DNA of 64,000 bases from Paenibacillus sp. URB8-2 (GTDB lineage: Bacteria > Bacillota > Bacilli > Paenibacillales > Paenibacillaceae), in assembly GCF_013393385.1 (NCBI RefSeq), contig NZ_AP023239.1, forward strand, positions 1,860,001-1,924,000, given 5' to 3'. The translations under genes and the position numbers were made by a program. Under the pieces are notes generated by a model. It searched no databases, was not told the DNA's origin, and saw only the letters and a list, made by a program, of their open reading frames with translations. Shown in pieces: positions 60,680 through 64,000 of this stretch (positions are counted from its first letter, which is position 1; every line of letters starts with the position of its first letter).

Positions 60680-62200
60680 TTATTTCAGCGCCGCGTAGTC
60701 TTCGGGCAAATAATCCGCCATCGGCTTCCAATTCGGAAACACGAAGTCGTCTTCGTCTAACTGAACACCCGCCTTCTTGGCATTGTCTATCGCGGTTGTC
60801 CAGGCCTTGCCGACCTGTTCTGAGTATTGTCCAAGCTGTCCGGTGTAATCCGTTACCGCGCCGGCTACCGTACCGGCCAGGAGTTCCCCAAGATCAGGGT
60901 GAACATCCTTATAATATTCAAATACTCCGGGCGATTTCGGATTGCGTATGGCCGGGTTGGGAACGGTGCGGCCATATTCATGAGCCAGTTCGTAATAGGC
61001 CTTTAGCTGCGGAACCGTGGCGTATTGCTCGTTAATGCCTTTAATCAGCGAGAAGGCATCGCCCGAAGACACGCGGGCTTTCTGGAAATAATCTCCCGTG
61101 TACAGCTCCTTAAGATACAGCGCTGCGGCCTCGGGATTCTTGGAATCCGCGGATATTCCCATCCAGGGCAGGCTGCCTGCCAGCTCAATCGATCCCTTGC
61201 GCCCGGTATCGGGAACGGGAGGCGCCATTACGCCATAATCGAGATTCGGATTATCCTTGTTCCATACTCCGATGCTCCAGGCACCCTGCACGATAAATCC
61301 TGCTTGTCCTTGGCCAAACAAAGCCCTTGCTTCCGGAGCCGAAATGCTCATAGTCTGAGGATGAAAGCTTTTGTCGTCCGCGAGCCCTTTAAAGAGAGAG
61401 TAAACCCCGGTTACGGGTTCGGAATTATATGTTGTCAGGCCATCCGCCAGATTGATGGGGGAGGTTGAATTCAGACCGGCGCCAGCCAGAGAGGACCAGT
61501 CGCGCACAATCATCAACCAGCGGCCCGTCTGCTTGCCGCCCTCAACTATGCCGTAATACTTGCCCTGGCCGTTCTCCGTGATCTTCTTGGCGGCTGCCCG
61601 AAACTCCGTGTAGGTCCGGGGCAGATTCGTCTCATCGTAGCCCGCTTCCTTCAGCAGCGTTTTGTTGTAGAATACAAGACTGGAGGGGAGAGACGCTGTT
61701 TCGGGAATTGCGTACAGCTGTCCGTCAAATGAAGTGATGCCATTTTGAAACGTACCGTCAGCGAATTGGTTCAGGAAGTCTTCGCCGAGATACGGATTCA
61801 GCGGCTGAAACCAGCCTTCGGCCACCGCCGTCGCCAGTTTGACGTTTGACGGAATCGGGAACAGGTCCGGCGCTCTGCCCGATTGGATTGCCGTCAGAAT
61901 CGTATTTTTGAACTGGTCCACTGTCAATTGGGTATACTCAATTTTGATATTCGGATATTTCGCCATAAACTGCTTGTGAAACTCCTCGCGGATCGTCTTC
62001 ACACTGTCGCTCCAGTCCATAACTCTCAGCGTAATAGGTGAGTCAGCAGTACTGCCCGAATTATTTTTTGCTATGTTGGCTTCCCCGGCTTTAGCCTCTT
62101 TGCCCGCACCGTTGCTGCCGTTTGTTGATGTGCAAGCCGACAGCGGCAGCACAAACAGTACAACAAGCAATAAGACGAGCAAACGCATAAACACTTTCAA
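60680..62200 (-). CDS. Solute-binding lipoprotein of the sulfatase-linked importer
   Basis: 506 residues. TTG at 62200 behind GGGGGAT is the start; a later ATG at 62188 is in frame. Lipobox LSAC with Cys23, then a Gly/Asn/Lys linker. Family 1 binding protein pattern (FHKQFMAKYPNIKIEYTQL and APDLFPIPSNVKLATAV). First gene of the minus-strand operon that ends with a sulfatase; the ligand is therefore probably a sulfated sugar. An AraC regulator lies divergently. Confidence 0.93.
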   Translation of the reverse strand: MKVFMRLLVLLLVVLFVLPLSACTSTNGSNGAGKEAKAGEANIAKNNSGSTADSPITLRVMDWSDSVKTIREEFHKQFMAKYPNIKIEYTQLTVDQFKNTILTAIQSGRAPDLFPIPSNVKLATAVAEGWFQPLNPYLGEDFLNQFADGTFQNGITSFDGQLYAIPETASLPSSLVFYNKTLLKEAGYDETNLPRTYTEFRAAAKKITENGQGKYYGIVEGGKQTGRWLMIVRDWSSLAGAGLNSTSPINLADGLTTYNSEPVTGVYSLFKGLADDKSFHPQTMSISAPEARALFGQGQAGFIVQGAWSIGVWNKDNPNLDYGVMAPPVPDTGRKGSIELAGSLPWMGISADSKNPEAAALYLKELYTGDYFQKARVSSGDAFSLIKGINEQYATVPQLKAYYELAHEYGRTVPNPAIRNPKSPGVFEYYKDVHPDLGELLAGTVAGAVTDYTGQLGQYSEQVGKAWTTAIDNAKKAGVQLDEDDFVFPNWKPMADYLPEDYAALK

Positions 62201-62419
62201 AGTAAATCCCCCTTTTACTATCGGATAATAAGTATTACCTGATCCATTATAGGAGGAGTTATGAAAAAGAGTCCACGTACGTTGTTACAGACATTTGTAC
62301 GATTCTATTATCTTTTTCTCTATTGTGACAGGAATCCCTTATAATAAAAGGCAATATTGTTCTCTGAATGTGTATGTTATTACAGTAATGTTTGAGTATT
62401 AATTGTGGGGGGATAACCT

Positions 62420-63223
62420 ATGCTGGTGCTGCATTCCGTACATTTTGATAAAGAGATTCCCCATTGGCGTACACTTATGGAAGAAATCCGGATAAACGTG
62501 CTTGTCCTTGTAACCCTGGGAAAGGTGAAATATACCGTGAATGGTCAGCCTATTATTGCGGAACGCGGGGATTTGCTCGTATTGCCCAAAGGCGTCCGTC
62601 GTGCGGGGGAAAATGACGAAAGCGGCCTGCATCAAAAATATACGATTCTATTTCATTGCGGCGCCGATGTCGCCGAAGCTATTCCTTTTCTTTCCCTGAA
62701 CAGTCCCACGCTCTTCAAACCGCGCAATTTTGAAACCGTCAGAAGGAAGTTCGAGCAGCTATTTCTGGAAAGCCGCGAAGCAAAAAGCTACAGTTCATTT
62801 ATCTCTCTCGGTGTGCTTCAAGAGGTGCTCGGTATGCTGGCCCGTGAATTTGAGCAGCCGGAGGTTTCACCCATGAAGCTGAAATACGCCCAGAAAATCC
62901 AGCAGTACTTGCTGGAACACTACCGGGAGCAGGTACAGATTCATGAACTAGCAAGTCTAATCCGGCGTTCACCGAATTATACGATTTCCATCTACCGCGA
63001 GGTGACGGGACAATCTCCCATCCGATACTTACACCAGCTTCGGATCATCGAAGCCTGCAATCTGCTGTTGAACTCTGATATGAGTATATCCAGCATTTCC
63101 AGTTATCTAGGTTATTACGATACCTCCTATTTTTTTCGTATATTCAAGAAACAGACTTCATATTCTCCTTCCGAGTTCGCCGTGAACGGCCGTTTGATGG
63201 AGCAATCGGGAGGGTTTGTGTAG
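62420..63223 (+). CDS. AraC-family regulator of the sulfatase/importer operon
   Basis: 267 residues behind GGGGGGATAA. The N-terminal cupin part includes GKVKYTVNGQPIIAERGDLL; the double HTH includes QIHELASLIRRSPNYTISIY and ISSYLGYYDTSYFFRIFKK. It is divergent from the binding protein gene at 62200 across a gap of 219 bases, in which TATAAT stands at 62340-62345. Confidence 0.92.
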   Translation: MLVLHSVHFDKEIPHWRTLMEEIRINVLVLVTLGKVKYTVNGQPIIAERGDLLVLPKGVRRAGENDESGLHQKYTILFHCGADVAEAIPFLSLNSPTLFKPRNFETVRRKFEQLFLESREAKSYSSFISLGVLQEVLGMLAREFEQPEVSPMKLKYAQKIQQYLLEHYREQVQIHELASLIRRSPNYTISIYREVTGQSPIRYLHQLRIIEACNLLLNSDMSISSISSYLGYYDTSYFFRIFKKQTSYSPSEFAVNGRLMEQSGGFV

Positions 63224-63257
63224 AGTGGGGCCATAGGCATCCTGGGCAGCGTGCCGA

Positions 63258-63287
63258 CCGGCGTATAGCCGGCAATGCCTGTTGGGG
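63258..63287. repeat. Copy B of the small intergenic repeat
   Basis: CCGGCGTATAGCCGG followed by CAATGCCTGTTGGGG; compare 57286. The ten-base string GCGTGCCGAC stands on both sides (63249-63258 and 63287-63296) as a direct repeat. Confidence 0.6.
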
Positions 63288-63369
63288 CGTGCCGACTCTA
63301 GCCAAATCCATTAGGCCGCCGAGCGAACGCATTAAATTCATTTAGGCGGGGAGAAGCGATCACCAGAAA

Positions 63370-63594
63370 TCAGCGGATTCTGGAGAAAGAGATCCAGCTC
63401 AGCAGATTGACCCGTGACTTTTTACCTTTGTCCTTAACCATACCGTAAAACTGTCCTAGAAATTGCTCCCACTTGCCGCCGATCTCCTTGCTGGAAGCTT
63501 CATTTTGCGTCACGGTATGTATGCTTTGATTGATGGCTTCCTCCAAATGCGTCAGCGCTTCCCGAAGATGATGATCAATCGTTTGATTTTGCAT
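63370..63594 (-). CDS. Small helical protein of unknown function
   Basis: 74 residues, largely helical at the start (TIDHHLREALTHLEEAINQSIH) with a basic end. It overlaps the preceding gene by 20 bases, GGAGAC stands before the ATG, and the two appear coupled. No family recognised. Confidence 0.5.
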   Translation of the reverse strand: MQNQTIDHHLREALTHLEEAINQSIHTVTQNEASSKEIGGKWEQFLGQFYGMVKDKGKKSRVNLLSWISFSRIR

Positions 63595-63874
63595 GTAGTG
63601 TGTCTCCAGTCTCTTCGGATGAAGGTGATTCGGTGGAGATTTCCTTATCGAGCTGTTTTCTCATTCGTTCGAATTGGGCTTCGGCGACAATGTCTTCGAT
63701 TTCATCGCGAGCGATCTGCAGGGCGTATTGGATACGGCCTGTCAAACCTGTTGCACCTTGAGTCCCGGTTTCTGCCAGCGGCTTCAAGGTGTTTTTCACA
63801 ATCGGCCAAAGCGTTGAGGCGGCAAAAGCGAGCGCAGTGCCCACGATAAGTTTGTCTGGATTTCTTTCCAGCAT
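63575..63874 (-). CDS. Small membrane-associated protein, DUF5132-like
   Basis: 99 residues from the ATG at 63874 behind AAGGAGG. One hydrophobic stretch near the start (KLIVGTALAFAASTLWPIVK), then a long charged helix (YALQIARDEIEDIVAEAQF). The N-terminal pattern resembles DUF5132 proteins. The role is unknown; the gene forms a pair with the next one. Confidence 0.6.
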   Translation of the reverse strand: MLERNPDKLIVGTALAFAASTLWPIVKNTLKPLAETGTQGATGLTGRIQYALQIARDEIEDIVAEAQFERMRKQLDKEISTESPSSEETGDTLHAKSND

Positions 63875-63905
63875 GTTCGGTAACCTCCTTAAGTTCATAT
63901 GAAAA

Positions 63906-63935
63906 GCCTATCCCGCAGCTAAGCCGCGGAATAGG
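63906..63935 (-). terminator. Possible hairpin terminator, minus strand
   Basis: CCTATCCCGCAGC and GCCGCGGAATAGG form a stem with two mismatches; on the minus strand CTTTTCATAT follows. It would end a gene lying beyond the window. Confidence 0.35.
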
Positions 63936-64000
63936 AGAGGGCTGCCGTGCCCGTTGTCTCGTCCTTCCTTTCGAGTAAGGACAGAATCGGCTTGGAGAGC

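Noticed and set aside
1..64000. CRISPR array
   Set aside because: No set of regularly spaced direct repeats was seen on reading; short repeats found are only two or three copies.

Overview
The window reads as part of the chromosome of a low-GC Gram-positive bacterium, most likely Paenibacillus or a close relative. The signs are lipobox substrate-binding proteins, ABC sugar permeases with no ATPase beside them, a YesM/YesN-type two-component system, many AraC regulators, strong GGAGG ribosome sites and a CcpA-type cre site. The genus is inferred from gene style, not from a marker gene.

Layout. (1) 1-2250: two tandem AraC regulators, the first cut by the window edge. (2) 2253-20780: a long one-direction cluster for a sulfated glycan. 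It holds two permeases and a binding lipoprotein, a very large GH2 enzyme, four sulfatases, two secreted proteins (a clan GH-A-like glycosidase and a beta-propeller/CBM9 protein) and an anaerobic sulfatase maturase. It ends in a clear terminator. (3) 20.9-24.8 kb: an AT-rich accessory patch with a membrane protein, broken phage terminase and portal genes, a deoxyribosyltransferase/TIR-like gene lying between the two phage relics, a 49-residue small ORF and a toxin-antitoxin pair. (4) 24.8-35.2 kb: sugar genes, namely a CBM9-like protein, an AraC regulator, a sugar isomerase, two Gfo/Idh/MocA dehydrogenases, a GntR/FCD regulator, an ABC importer and a PLP transsulfuration-type enzyme. (5) 35.3-43 kb: a second accessory patch with an IS630 element, an aminoglycoside phosphotransferase gene broken by an IS3 element, a DUF262 + HEPN gene pair (candidate defence system), an IS110 relic and a truncated allantoinase-like gene. 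(6) 43-57.2 kb: galacturonate use, with an AraC regulator, a GH4 alpha-galacturonidase gene split by a second IS3 element, uxaC-uxaB-uxaA, a YesMN-type two-component system and an ABC importer with a promoter and cre site. (7) 57.3-62.2 kb, minus strand: a fifth sulfatase in an operon with its own importer and a divergent AraC regulator. Two small genes close the window.

How it works together (inference): the secreted glycosidase and binding protein act on the polymer outside, ABC importers bring in sulfated oligosaccharides, and the sulfatases and GH2 enzyme, none of which has a visible signal peptide, finish the job in the cytoplasm. One radical-SAM maturase would activate all five Cys-type sulfatases. 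Uronic acids would enter the UxaCBA route to 2-keto-3-deoxygluconate. No ABC ATPase, KDG kinase or KDPG aldolase lies in the window. No rRNA, intact tRNA or CRISPR array was seen.
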